Source of the DNA: Mariannaea sp. PMI_226
Taxonomy: Eukaryota > Ascomycota > Sordariomycetes > Hypocreales > Nectriaceae
Reading direction: 5' to 3'
DNA length: 64,000 nt
NCBI GenBank assembly: GCA_024336345.1
Contig: JANFOG010000005.1
Location: forward strand, 1,364,001-1,428,000
The notes under the pieces: model-generated
What the model was told of the DNA's origin: nothing
Database searches by the model: none
What the model saw: the letters and a program-made list of their open reading frames with translations, nothing else
Shown here: positions 1 to 11,548 of the stretch, piece after piece
Layout of the letters: every line of letters begins with the position of its first letter
Numbering within the stretch: position 1 is the first letter of the stretch
Made by a program: the position numbers and the translations under genes

Positions 1-52
1 GGTTAAGCGATTCAAATAAGATAAACAATGCGCCCGTGCTAACACTCTATAG

Positions 53-1313
53 GACCGAGGAAAATGGGCCATAATCAAGGTGACTCGGGTGATATAGATT
101 GCAACCAAGACGGTACGGATAAGAGACTCCCAATAAGAAAATATGAAATATCCTAATACGGAACAGATGATTTCGTTATTTCTGACGACGAAGGAGACCA
201 TCTTGATGGCCGCATCTCTCCTTGTACTTTTCGGTTGTGGGCAGAGGGGTGCGAGAGATAGGACTCAGGCAACCCGGACAACCATGGAATTCCAGATGTG
301 AGCTCAGTTATCCCCTCTGATACACCCTTTAGTCTATCGAAAACACGATCTGATCTTGTATCTAGCTTCGTGATCTGGTGTATGAAGACTTTATTGCAAC
401 ACCAACCGATTTTGCAGCTCCTTCTGTTCATTCGTCTACTCGGTCAAACTTATTTTCGTCTGCTTCCAAGAGCTACATTGAGGGAGGTTACAATGGTATG
501 ATTTCCAGGGTAGTCCTAAATACCAATGGTTGGGCAACTTATCGTTTCTGACATGCTCTAGAGCGCACGATGCCTCTCCGTTTGAGAGAATGGCATATGG
601 ATCAGTTTGGGCGCCCTCAAGGTCAAGGAAACGACGACATTACTCAAGCTAAAAACATTGAGCCGATAGACAGTGCTGGGATCGTGGAAAGAATCCATAC
701 AACGTCCTCAATCGGATCCAATCTCTTCACAGATATAAAATCTGAGAGCTCCGGGTCATCTATTTATATTAAATTGGGCCAGTCCGAGATTCAAGAGGCA
801 CTTGAGGCTTCTGACGCTCGCAAAGTTGACGGGGTCTCCCCTCAGAGAGCTGAGCACGTCCTTCAGCAGCGCCTTGATGAACTTCACCGGGCCGTTGAGG
901 GAGAAAATCATGTGTGCAGGGACATTTCTGCTTCGGAGAAACGCATCCGTCATCGCGAAGCACAGCTTGGACGAGTGGCAGCCACAGTTACAGCCATCAT
1001 GCAGAAGAGAGCCTGCCGACAGGGACGTCGTCGTGAAAAATTATACAGGCATATATCTCAGCACCTGCGGGAGGTCAAAGAGAGGACTGAGAGGAAGAGG
1101 GAGAAGAATTGGCAGATGGCAAAGTACATGGCCAGCCTTTTGGCCAAGGAGCATCTTTTGGGCGTGAGAGTGAATGCTGAAGCGCACAAGGTTGGTATCT
1201 ACGGCGTGATGGAGCCGGACGAGGTCGAGCGGGCGCTGGAGTCCCTGCTCAACCGCGAGGATGAGTGTGATTCCGATATGGAGGATGGAGCAGAAGGTCT
1301 TTTTGTTGTTTGA
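53..1313 (+). CDS. Unrecognised coiled-coil protein, 5'-truncated by the window edge
   Basis: I do not recognise this family. An open spliced model is exons 53-112, 167-223, 269-297, 366-495 and 562-1313; the joins keep one frame and give acidic, then helical sequence. A branch-like CTAAC at 39-43 and TATAG ending at 52 suggest that another exon lies left of the window; otherwise the start could be the ATG at 64. The third intron is only 45 bases and is the weakest join: without it the frame meets TAG at 259. From the ATG at 570 the last exon is uninterrupted (247 residues). It holds a charged helical stretch rich in E, R, K and Q, probably a coiled coil, and an acidic tail (EDECDSDMEDG). There are no membrane segments or signal peptide. 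The last exon is well supported, the upstream exons moderately, the function not at all. Confidence 0.6.
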
Positions 1314-1316
1314 ATG

Positions 1317-1967
1317 GGTGTAAGATGGACCCTGTAGTTAAACCTGCAAATGGGTAAGGCGCCCAGAAGCATTTTTTTCTCCGAGATAAAAAAAAAAAGG
1401 CAATGAGAAATATTTCCAGATTACAATGTCAAAATGACTAAAGGTAATTCAAAAATCAAGTGGATGATGTGTTTTGAGCAAGAGGATGCAATCTGCATTT
1501 GCAATGCTGTAGGGTAACTCCAATTGTGTTGTAGACTCAGCCTCAGATGGCGACGACGGTCCCTGTAATCTGTGATCCGTATTCTGTACAGATTAATTAC
1601 AGCAGGGTATCCACCATCACCACTACCCAAACGGCCTCGTGTACATCTGTCCCCATTGTCCCATTGAATTCTGTGCAACGACAATCCTTCCAAGTGAGCG
1701 CGGTGCCATCGCATGCGGTAAACAGGACGCCCTCCCTCCCTCTAATCGAATTTCCATCCTGGCGTCAATTGATTGTCCTTTCTGCTCCCCCCCTTTCCCC
1801 ATCATCTGCTAAAGTCTCATATTACCTTATCTCGCCCCTTTCACCAAGATTAATCTGCATCTCAAGACACGAGCCCCAAGTAGAGAAGAAAGCTTACAAA
1901 CCCCATCCATCCATTCATCCATTCATCTATCCATTATTCCAGTCCCCATCTAAAACCCCAACCCGCC
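1317..1967. other. Intergenic: 3' flank and reductase leader
   Basis: There is a poly-A tract near 1389 and, from about 1730, a CT-rich leader with repeated CCATCCATTCATC just before the next start codon. A reading frame at 1547-2251 overlaps the reductase start in another frame and has no coding character. I see no gene. Confidence 0.6.
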
Positions 1968-3840
1968 ATGGGCTGGCCATACGAGTTCGTCGACCTCACC
2001 GAGGACGACAAGCTTCATCGCCGCCATGCCATCAACCACAACGCCTCTGTAGCCTTTTGGTCCGCTTTCGCCCCCGCCGTCGCCGCCCTGCTGCTCCGCG
2101 CTGCGGCCCGCGTGGTTCGGCGCCTGCGCCGGGGCCAGTACCGCGAGGTCCCCGGGTCGCCCGCCCTCAAGGCCAGCCGGCAGGGCTGGTCCTCCCCGGC
2201 CCAGGTCGTCGGCGACCGGTGGCGCACCTTTGCCTGGTGGATGGGCGGTGATGTCGTCCTGCTGGGTGCGCACTGGGGTCGTAGGGATGAATGGATTCTC
2301 GGCACCACTTGGGCCTCTTGGTTGCTGTTCCTGTGCTTTCGGGGCACGGGCAAAGGTCAGTTTCTCAGTTCCCAAACGTCATCTTTCCTGTGTTTCCAGT
2401 ATTTCAACCCCCCTTTCTTTTCCCTTCCTTCTGCTTGATTACGGTGGTTTAGGCGCTGACATTAGAGGGCAATAATCAACCTCGCTATGAAATAAAGACT
2501 ATCTTCATCTCACAAAGCGCTTTGGCGCAATTGCAACCTCCCAGCTACCCATACAGTACTTCCTGGCCCTCAAGTATCTCAGCCCCTTTGGCTACCTCTT
2601 CCGTTCGTCCCACGAGGAGCTCAACCGCTGGCACCGCGTGCTCGGGCGCATCGTCTACTCCCTGCTCGTGCTGCACATCATCTTCTACAACGTCTTCTTC
2701 ATCCTGTCCGGCATCTGGTTTAAGCGATTCTTCGCATCCATCGTCTTCGCCGGCGTCATAGCCTCCTTGTTCATGCACACCCTCATGGGGATGAGCATGT
2801 CCAAGGTGCGCCAGCTGTCATACCGCGTCTTTTTCATCACTCACATCATAGCTGCCATGGCTGTGCCGCCACTGATCTTCTATCATGCGCCCTCGGCCAG
2901 GATATACGTCTCCTTGGCCATTGGCTTTCTCGTGCTTGATCTGGCAGCACGGAAAATGACAAGTATCGACGCTCCGTCCGTCGTTGAGTCCATTCCTGGA
3001 ACAGAGCTGCTCAAGATAACATCCACGATGCCATCAAGCAAAATCCTCAAGTTCAAGGCGAAGCCCGGTGCCCACCTCTATCTTAACCTGCCTCTATCAT
3101 CTCGCCCAGCCCCCAACAATCCTTACTCGGTTGGCAACCTAGTCTTTGAGTTTCTCTACAACCCATTCACGGTCGTATCGGCGAATGAAGATTCTAATCA
3201 AGTCACCTTTGTCGCTCGCAAGAGGACTGGCCCCATGACCGCCCGACTCGCCGAGTTTGCAGCTGCTGGCGTTCCTGAAGGCGACGAGGCCAAGATGGCC
3301 TTATCCATCGAGGGGCCCTATGGCGTTGTTGGTGAGACTTTCTCCGATCTACTTGACGCTGGTGTTGGTCGTATCCTCATCGTTGCTGGCGGTGTCGGCG
3401 CCACTTTCGCCGTGCCTATCTACCACGCCCTTATTGCCGAGTCCCCAACTGCCCGTATCCAATTCGTCTGGGCCATCCGCTCTCCTGGCGACGCCACATG
3501 GGCTCCCTCGAACCCTTCTGGCAAAAGCCTCACCGATGACGACCAAGTCCAGCTGTTCCTGACCGGCGATATGGGTCTTTCTTCCTCCCATCGATCTGGC
3601 CAGGGCACCGGCGGCGACGGCGTTGAGATGACGAACCTGAACAGGTTGTCAGAGCGAAACCACAAACGGCCAGACCTTGGGAAGCTCGTCGGCGATATGT
3701 TCAAGTCGGCATCGGATGAGACCATTGCAGTACTGGTCTGCGGCCCGCCTGAGATGGGCCGAGAACTACGGAGGCATGTTACGCCATGGGTGATGAATGG
3801 CCGGAAAGTGTGGTGGCATAATGAAAGCTTCGGGTGGTAG
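1968..3840 (+). CDS. Ferric-reductase / NADPH-oxidase-like transmembrane protein (FRE/AIM14-like)
   Basis: Exons 1968-2355 and 2498-3840 join as G|AC to give 576 residues; the join restores the family sequence DYLHLTKRFG. Hydrophobic helices occupy roughly residues 27-45 and 75-125 and several segments between 140 and 285. Two histidine pairs, H175/H189 and H245/H259, are each spaced by 13 residues, the bis-heme pattern of ferric reductases. A flavin-binding segment (NPFT, 351-354), EGPYG (401-405), the nucleotide-binding glycines GGVGATF (427-433) and CGPP (544-547) follow in the usual order. The protein probably moves electrons from NADPH through FAD and two hemes across a membrane; substrate and membrane are not shown by the sequence. 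The usual HPF(T/S) flavin motif reads NPFT here. There is no obvious signal peptide. It converges on the NAB3-like gene. Family is sure, subfamily uncertain. Confidence 0.9.
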
Positions 3841-4407
3841 GCAGTTCACAGCACACATTTACTTGGGAAGAAAATGGCGTTTTGGGAAAGGGCTGCTCGT
3901 GAAAGATAAACAAAGACCAATAGATCCATGACTACAAGTAGAACAGTAAACATCTTGAATTGAGATGCTATCTCATCTTATTCTGACCAAAAAAACAAGT
4001 TGGTATCGACAATGCCCATAGAAAACAGACGCACAAACAACACCGCCACACCACATTGTTCCAAATACTTCCCCAAACCTAAATGCTATGCCTACTGGTC
4101 TTCTTGTGTCTCTGAATAAATAACACGCGCCGTTGCGCCAATCTACTTCGGCTTTGACAGAAACAATCATGGGAGGCATTCGCCTCGATCTGCTAACCGG
4201 TCTAATCTCTCCCACGAAGGACTTTGATCAAAGTCGAATGACGGCTTCTATACCTGGTTCTAACGAGAGAAGAAGAGAGAAAAAAAAGAGTACCATCAAG
4301 CTCATGTTGGAAGACGAGGCTTCCTTTTCATAAGGGGCATCAATACACAGCAAAGAAAAAAAAAACACCACCCAATTTCCTTCGCCTCAGTCCACCAAGG
4401 GACATCG
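3841..4407. other. Convergent intergenic region
   Basis: This is the shared 3' flank of two genes that face each other. Short poly-A stretches lie near 4270-4285 and 4360-4370. No coding frame is convincing. Confidence 0.6.
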
Positions 4408-7018
4408 CTATTGCCGATACCGAGCCAGCTGCGCCATTATGTTCTGTACTTGAATAGCGGCATCACCATTGGCAGGGGCACCTCCATTTGGAGGATGAGC
4501 CCCATACGGGTTACCGTATGCCTGAGGTGCTTGCTGTTGTTGAGAACCACCAAGACTTCCTAAGATGGCCTGAATATCGACCGGTGCGCCACCAGGTCCA
4601 GGTTGCGAAGGACCACCATAGCTGCCGTTCTGAATCGAGGATACAAGTCGCTGGAGGGCCGCATTGTCCATTTGACCTATCTGACCCATGAGACTAGTAA
4701 TTTCAGTAGCATTGGGCTGAGCTTGCTGGGGGTACTGAGGAGGTGGAAACCCTCCATGTTGCTGAGGCTGTCCACCATAGGGGTTGGGGTAGCCACCAGC
4801 ACTGTACTGGGGCTGCTGTCCATGTTGCTCGCCGTAAGGTGCTGTGCTGCTTGATGCTTTGGCCCGAAGAATGACTTCTGCAGCAGTTGAAGGGTCCAGG
4901 TCCAAGTATTGATCGAAGCGAACATTGCTGACACCAGCTGATCGATCAAAGGCCTGCACTGGAATTCTCCCCAGATTCTGGGCTCGAACATCGAGATCCA
5001 CCACAGCATGCACACCTTCGATAGCCTGGCGCTGAATGATGGTGTCTTTTGGCATTCTAGGGTGTATGATCATGACTTCCGATTTCAGACCTTTCGCCTT
5101 GAAAGCACTCTCAACCCAGCCGACAAAGTTTCTGTTGACGTCTGGCTGCTGGATGATTTGCACATCCGGAACGTCATTTCCGTATCTTCGGGGAAGATCG
5201 ATGTCACTATCATGGCGAGACCGCCCATGAGGGCTAGGGCTCCGCCTTCTATAAGAGTCCTTATCTTGTCGTCCATATCCACTGGGTGAGCGCGAACGTC
5301 CTCTTCCGCGCCCTCCGTCATAGTAACCTCGGTCGCGGGTATATCCCTCGTCTCTCTGATAGTCATTCCGGCGGGGTGAGTGATTCCGTCCTGGACGGTA
5401 GTCGTCTCGGTTCTGAGGTTGGCTATATCTTTCGTTTCTCCGGCCGCTATCACGCCCACGGCCTCGATCCCGTTCTGGGCTTCGATTCCTTTCCTTCTTG
5501 GACTTGTCCTGGACACGAGATACCTCGAGATCTTGAAAGTGGTTAGACTGGCTACTGGGTTGTCTTGAGAATGGCTGACTTACGAATTCGGCGCCCCTTG
5601 ATTTCGATGCCTTGAAGATTGTCCATGGCGCGTTGCCCTTCCTCTATGGTGTGATATTGCACGAAGCCGTAGGCGGACTTGAGAGAAATCTGAGCAAGCC
5701 TTCCGAACCGGTGGAACATATCGAACACATCGCGTTTCGATACCTTGTCGCTGGAGAGGTTGCCTGTAGAGAACATGTGAGCGCCGTTTTTGGACGCGCC
5801 AGATGCGGATCGTGTACCAATAAAGATGCGAGAACCTTCGGGAAACCGGTCCCATTTGGCTTCGGACATGTATTGTCGCTCATCGGCCATGAACTGGTCC
5901 CATTGTTGCTGGTAATCGGCATCTTGACTTCTATCAGTAGCATACGCGGGGGTTTGTGGGGGATAGGGAGGGGCAGTCATGGATGTGATGGCAGTAGGGA
6001 CATTGAGGCCCGTGGCGGCAATGGCAGGAAGGCTGCCCAGGGCATCTGGAGCAAGTCCTGGGGCGCCCGCGGCGACATACGTTGAGGGCTGACCTGGGGT
6101 TGGCGGCGCGGCGGCACTCGCTTGAACACTGGAACTAGAGTCGGATGGGTTGTGCTGAGAAATATACGATTGGGACGCGACGTGAGGCAATGGAGGCCTC
6201 GGAGGAAGGGAGGCGGCTGATGGGAGAGCAGAAGAAGTGTTGGTACCGGCGACAGGCTCGGTCTTTGAAGCAGATACATCATCGCTGGGATTGGGTTCAG
6301 CGTGCGCAGTAAGGTCTGCCACGAGCCTTTGAATATCAGTAGAGTTGGAGTTTGCATCGATAGTGGACGAAACCGCTTGGTCTAAGTTGGAGGGCTGTGA
6401 TGCCGACGCTGGCTGCTCATCCGTGTGTGCGGCAGTGACGGCTGGTGAGCCCGATTGTGGCTGCTGGGCTGCGGTGGATGGCGATTCAGTAACGACATGG
6501 GATATCTCTGATGGGCGATTGGTCAAATGATGATCGGAAAATTGAGAAATTTGGTTGGATTCTCGGTGCATTGATGATATATCTTCTGGTTGAATGTCCT
6601 CGCCTTCTCCTTCCTCCGGACCAATAGGTGAATCAAATGTCTTTGCGTAATCGTCATTGCTGTCTGGCAAATCCTGTTCATGCGGCTGAGGTTGCTGGAG
6701 CTGGGGGGACGAGTCTTCTTGATCGATTTCGCCATACGGGTCGTTTAGACTGTCGTCATCTACTACATCGTCATCACCGGCGCCGAGTAGGGGATCAAGA
6801 TTGGGAGCGCTGCTGGGCGGCGCAAGGTGGGCGCCGGCGTTGGAGTTGGAGTTGGCAGCAGCAGCGGCGGCGGCAACCATGGCGTCTATGGTGTCGACAG
6901 TATCTTGCAACGTGGGCACCACTTGAGACGCCACCGAGTGAACGGGCGATGGGGACAGAGGAGAGAGATTGGCAGTGGCCAGCAATTCTGCCTCGGGCCC
7001 TGGTGGCTCCGGTGGCAT
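4408..7018 (-). CDS. nab3: Nab3-like nuclear RNA-binding protein (RRM)
   Basis: Exons 7018-5584 and 5531-4408, joined across a 52-base GTAAGT intron, give 852 residues. The order of parts matches Nab3: a long acidic, Ser/Gln/Pro-rich N-terminus (1-390); one RRM (about 397-478, RNP2-like MFSTGNL and RNP1-like SAYGFVQY); an Arg/Ser/Asp-rich linker (about 485-600); a folded segment resembling an anticodon-binding domain; a Gln/Gly/Pro-rich low-complexity region; and a short C-terminal helix (VQNIMAQLARYR) like the one that drives Nab3 oligomerisation. In yeast, Nab3 works with Nrd1 and Sen1 to terminate short non-coding Pol II transcripts in the nucleus. Whether the filamentous-fungal protein does the same is inferred. 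It is divergent from the release-factor-like gene. The anticodon-binding assignment rests on pattern only. Confidence 0.85.
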
Positions 7019-8161
7019 CAGATGGGGGAGGGGGGTGGAGATGGAGGCAAGGTGAGACGGGAATGAAGACGCGCAGAACCGTCAATGAGCGGCAATCGCA
7101 CAAGCGAAACTAGTCGAGAGGGAGACGGATGATTGGGGCCCGTCTTATCAAGAAAGTGGCTTGCAAATGTGGTGGACAGTGACCGGCGATAAGCCCAGCC
7201 GACGCGGAGGAACGATGATCGGAATTGTGGTATAGAGGATGAGTGACTGCGGAGTAGCTGGCAAGGGATTATTAGATATATGTTGAGGAGAGGATAGTGT
7301 GGTCAAGGATGCATGTATGCGTGCAAACGAGCAGACGAGCAAGCGAGCCAGCGAGCAAGCAACGAGCAGCGGGCAGAGAGTAACGAGGCGACTGAACCAA
7401 GCAAGCGAGAGAGCGAACGAGATCGCGACTGCGGCTCTGCGACGTCGGAAAAGGGCCAGTCACACGAGAGAGGGTGGGTAGGTGGTGGGAGCGCACAGAG
7501 GGGGAACGAGAGAGAGGGAGAGATGGAAGCCGAGAAACGGGCAAGCGAAGGAATGAGAGCGGGAGGGGGATAGGAAGAAGGTAGGTAAAGCAAAGCCTAT
7601 GGAAACTTTGTACGGAGCACAGAGAAGAGCTGCCGCATCAATGGCGACGCAATCCGATGCTACTGTGGTTGGCGATGTTGATGCTAAAAGGTCAAGGCTT
7701 GGTGGTTGAAGAGGAAGAGATTCAAGATTCAAAGATTCAAGTTTCAAAGAGGCTGGGCTAGGTCAAGATGAGGCTGAGGCACTGATTGGGCGCACCACGC
7801 GAAAAAAAAAAATACCTGCCTACCTTGCCTACCTAGGTAGGTACATTTAACCCTTCAAAGCCGGCTAAAAGCCAGCAGCTACCATAATGTAGGTACCGTA
7901 GCTACGAAGGATGCAAGCGGGGACCAAACGAAGATGGTGGTGGCGGTCAGGCCCCAAGGCACGTCAGGCCTTGCGCTCCACCTTGAGCTTGCCTGCATTG
8001 GCGTTGGTTGCCTTACATTAGCTACCTCACCTACCTAATAAGAGGGACTCGGCAATTCGAGGAGCGAATGGCTTCCACTTATCAAAGGCCGATAAAGCAT
8101 CCTCTTGGCCCAAACATACACTGGACATGGCCACACCTTTGCTTTGCCGCCAGTTTTCGCA
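7019..8161. other. Divergent promoter region, NAB3-like / release-factor-like
   Basis: The 1.1 kb between the two starts is purine-rich on the plus strand from 7310 to 7580 (GA/GC-rich, CT-rich on the NAB3 strand, as in fungal leaders). It contains a TACC/ACCTAGGT element at 7814-7844. Several overlapping frames in the purine-rich block are low-complexity and not coding. Confidence 0.55.
7814..7844. repeat. TACC / ACCTAGGT palindromic element
   Basis: Four near-identical ACCT(G/T)CCT steps end in the palindrome ACCTAGGT at 7831-7838. Similar copies occur between other genes in this window. Confidence 0.6.
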
Positions 8162-8872
8162 ATGTTTCTACGTCAGGCTGCCAGGACCTTAAGCCTGCGT
8201 CATTGTGCGCTTCAGCTGCCCAATCTTCCGTTTTCTGTACGGCTCAAGCGCTACCAGGCATATGACGCCGACCTTGACCGTGATAGCCTCAATGAAGCAC
8301 GCTCGTGGTTCCAATCCTTCCGCCCTGAACAGCTCCCGAAAGGCAATACCACATATGCACGATCCAGCGGCCCTGGTGGCCAACACGTCAATAAGTAGAT
8401 TCCTCTCTGCCAATTCTAAAGCTCGGAAAGCTTGAGCTCATTCGATTGAAGGACGGAGACAAAGGCAATCACCACTTATTCGGTGACGGAGCTGATTGCC
8501 ATTCTCCCCAAATCTTTACACTCAAGCATACGAAAATCCAAGTATTACACATCTAGCAGCGATTCATTGGCATTCCAAGCGCAGACGTCCCGGTCAAGGA
8601 CCGCCAATGCAGAGGAGAATCGGACAAAGCTTCTCGAAGAGGTAATGCGCATATACAACGAAGCAGTCCCATCTGAAACGAGCGAGGAGAAGAAGAAGAA
8701 ACATGAAGCAGTGTAAGCATCTCCTCTCCTCCCACACAAACCTGGTTGGATCTGGATAAGCGGGCAAAGTTGCTGATTGCCTACTAGACAAGAGAGGTTT
8801 CATGCAACGAGAATAAAACAGAAAAAAATGAACAGCGCCAAAAAACAGTCTCGTCGGGGACCGTCAGATTGA
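8162..8872 (+). CDS. Mitochondrial class-I release-factor-like protein (GGQ; ICT1/Pth4 type)
   Basis: Exons 8162-8394, 8452-8712 and 8788-8872 give 192 residues. The first intron splits a lysine codon and restores the conserved GPGGQHVNKTETKA; the GGQ is at 72-74. The frame continues through ITTYSVTELI and ends in a basic tail (KQKKMNSAKKQSRRG). A GGQ domain without codon-recognition domains, plus a basic tail, is the plan of ICT1/Pth4/C12orf65-type peptidyl-tRNA hydrolases that rescue stalled mitochondrial ribosomes. GGQ carries out ester hydrolysis in the peptidyl-transferase centre and the tail enters the ribosome. The Arg-rich N-terminus (MFLRQAARTLSLRH) looks like a mitochondrial presequence. 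Which member of the family this is cannot be decided by eye. Confidence 0.88.
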
Positions 8873-9333
8873 TGACTTCGAACTTTGGTCGTTACAGGCG
8901 AATAGGGTGTAAAGATACAGTTAGAATTGAGGCGCACAGCCAACGATTGGGATAAGCCCAGTTCATGGGGCTGTCTAATCAATTGTCTTGCTTGAATACG
9001 AGACGCGAGCTGCAAGTAAGAAAAAAACCGTTGGATAGTCATACACACAAATGTGTGCTTCTGATGCGCTGAGTGGTTGTGTCTCTCATGACCCGATTGT
9101 CCAGATGGAGGGGTAAAAAGAAGTGTTCAGCATTGAGACCAGGCCAAAGCGTGAGCCCCCCGTTGCACCATCCCACTCATCCCACATAGCAAGTCAGATT
9201 GGCCTAGGAGATGGTTTCGGCACGAAGAGAAGATAGGTAGTCATGTGCCACGAGGACAAAAGAGCTAATAGGGCTACCACGAGATGATGGCCAAAGGGAT
9301 AAAAGAAGAAAATTTCTATCATTCCCTCGACCT

Positions 9334-9359
9334 GAGAGAGAGAGAGAGAGAGAGAGAGG
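9334..9359 (+). repeat. (GA)n microsatellite
   Basis: About 13 uninterrupted GA dinucleotides in the kinase upstream region. Confidence 0.9.
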
Positions 9360-9770
9360 TCTGTGTGTCACAACAGGGGTCGCTTGACATCAAAAGCTCC
9401 TCCTGTTTGCCCCCCGTCATTTGCAACAACCATGGGTGGTGTCGCGACGACTCCGAGGGGTAGACGGGGGCGACGCAACGATCCAGATCAATTAAATGAT
9501 GGTGCATACCGATGGCGCTGGTGAAGATTGAGGCATGCTGCAACAAAAACATGGGGATGGAAATCAGCCGGAGAGTATTGGCGATTCTCTCCAGCAGATG
9601 ACTGGCACCAACATGGCATCCCGCACTCTCTCTCTCTTACGGACAGGGAGTAATTAACCACAGATGACACCAAGTTACGAATTGCCTGGAGGTGGGATGG
9701 CTGATTAGTGTCGCATCACTGGCTGCCCCGCCCATTGTCCCGTCCCACAATGCACTGACGTCCAGCTCGA

Positions 9771-9784
9771 CTACCTAGGTACTG
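9771..9784. repeat. CTACCTAGGTACTG copy of the ACCTAGGT element
   Basis: Single short palindromic copy, upstream of the kinase leader. Confidence 0.5.
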
Positions 9785-10192
9785 TATTATCTTCGTCCCA
9801 GCGCAAACGACCCGTCCCTCCTAAACAAATCAGCTGGCCACCAGCAGCAGCGCACATCTCTCGGCCTGGTGCTGACAGCCGCACATCTTCCCGCACTCTC
9901 ATCCAACCTCCCACAGTCAGCAAACTGTCAACAGAACGTCATCTTTTCCCTTCGCCTCCCATTTGCCGCCTGTTCTTCACTCCTACCTTCTGCGCCTACA
10001 CACTTGTGCGGCATAGACACATAGACACACAGACTCTGCTTCTCACCAGCTTTCTCTTCGACGTCTCCCCCCGCCCTATCTCGACTTCAGCCCACGCCTC
10101 TGCGGGGCATCTCGGAGTGCACGCATCGCTTCCCTCCCTCCATAGTCCTACGTCCTGGCAGACACCATTGATACCCAACTTGAACTTTCAAG

Positions 10193-11548
10193 ATGAATAC
10201 CACGGCTTCCCAGCAGCAGCAGCAACAGCAGCAGCAACCTCAAGTCCAGCCTTGCAGATACAAGGTCGGCAAAACCCTTGGCGCTGGATCGTACTCTGTT
10301 GTCAAAGAATGCGTTCACATCGATACTGGCCGCTATTATGCTGCCAAGGTTATCAACAAGCGGCTTATGGCCGGCCGAGAACACATGGTGCGCCTACCTC
10401 TTCTTTTCCGCTATTTCTCTTCTATGATCCTCTCTCAGTGACTAATATACCGTGGCGCAACCTGACAGGTACGCAATGAAATTGCCGTTCTTAAGAAGGT
10501 CTCCATGGGCCACCAAAACATTCTCACTCTTGTCGACTACTTTGAAACCATGAATAATCTCTACCTCGTAACCGACCTCGCCTTGGGCGGAGAGCTGTTC
10601 GATCGCATTTGCCGAAAGGGCTCGTATTACGAGACCGATGCCGCCGACCTCATCCGAGCAACTCTCTCTGCTGTTGCTTACCTCCACGACCATGGCATCG
10701 TCCACCGCGATCTCAAGCCTGAGAACCTTCTCTTCCGAACCCCGGAAGACAATGCTGACCTTCTAATTGCCGATTTTGGTCTCTCTCGCATCATGGACGA
10801 GGAACAATTCCACGTCCTCACCACGACCTGTGGTACTCCTGGATATATGGCTCCTGAAATCTTCAAGAAGACGGGCCACGGAAAACCTGTTGATCTTTGG
10901 GCTCTTGGTGTCATCACATACTTTCTGCTCTGCGGTTACACCCCATTCGACCGCGACTCCGACTTTGAAGAGATGCAGGCCATCCTCAATGCCGACTACA
11001 GTTTCACCCCTGTTGAGTACTGGCGTGGTGTTTCCAACCACGCCAAGGATTTTATCAAGCGCTGCCTCACCATTGACTCCACGAAGCGCATCACTGCCCA
11101 TGAGGCCCTTCAGCATCCCTTCGTGGCTGGCTACCTCAATGGCGATGGTGAGGGCCAGAACTTGTTGCCCAACATCAAGAAGAACTTCAACGCCCGCCGA
11201 ACGTTGCATGCCGCCATCGATACTGTGCGTGCCATCAACAAGCTTCGTGAAGCTCAGAGTGGCATGATGAATGGAGCCCGTACTAAGGAGCCCAGCCGCA
11301 ATACCGCTGCAGCAGCTCGTGTTCCCCCTCAATCGGACAGCAAGCCTACCACTCGAAAAGACGACAGCGCCATTTCTATGAGCCACCAGAGTAAGGATAG
11401 TGGCTACGGAACACAAGCCGAAGTTGATGTGGTAATGGGCAACACAGGGGCTACGAATGTCCCGGCAGCCCTCCAACCTGGCAACAATGGAAATCGGATA
11501 ATCGAGACGAGCAAGGGGCTCTGGAGTGGTCCAGCATTGAGGAGGTAG
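10193..11548 (+). CDS. cmk1: Ca2+/calmodulin-dependent protein kinase (fungal CaMK1 type)
   Basis: Exons 10193-10387 and 10469-11548 give 424 residues. A nine-glutamine run (7-15) precedes the kinase domain. Visible motifs are the glycine loop GAGSYS (30-35), the ATP lysine in YAAK (K52), HRDLKPEN with catalytic D146, DFG with D167, an activation loop LTTTCGTPGYMAPE that carries the threonine phosphorylated by CaM-kinase kinases, and DLWALGV. After the kinase core, at about residues 300-335, a basic amphipathic stretch (KKNFNARRTLHAAIDTVRAI) fits the autoinhibitory and calmodulin-binding segment. The tail is Ser/Thr/Asn-rich. The enzyme phosphorylates Ser/Thr proteins in the cytosol when Ca2+/calmodulin relieves autoinhibition. 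The class is sure; which fungal paralogue (CmkA/CmkB type) is less so. Confidence 0.93.

Larger units (their letters stand above)
8873..10192. other. Upstream region and probable long leader of the CaM kinase gene
   Basis: The 1.3 kb contains a GA microsatellite at 9334-9359, an ACCTAGGT copy at 9773-9780 and, from about 9890, a strongly CT-rich stretch with CA-rich patches, typical of fungal transcription starts and leaders. Short ATG frames in the leader (for example at 10006) could act upstream of the kinase start. I see no separate gene. Confidence 0.5.

Noticed and set aside
1547..2251. 234-codon plus-strand frame before the reductase
   Set aside because: Overlaps the reductase first exon in another frame; Pro/Arg/Ser-rich with no domain.
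10763..11476. 237-codon minus-strand frame opposite the CaM kinase
   Set aside because: Mirror of a conserved kinase exon; open because of codon bias, not a gene.
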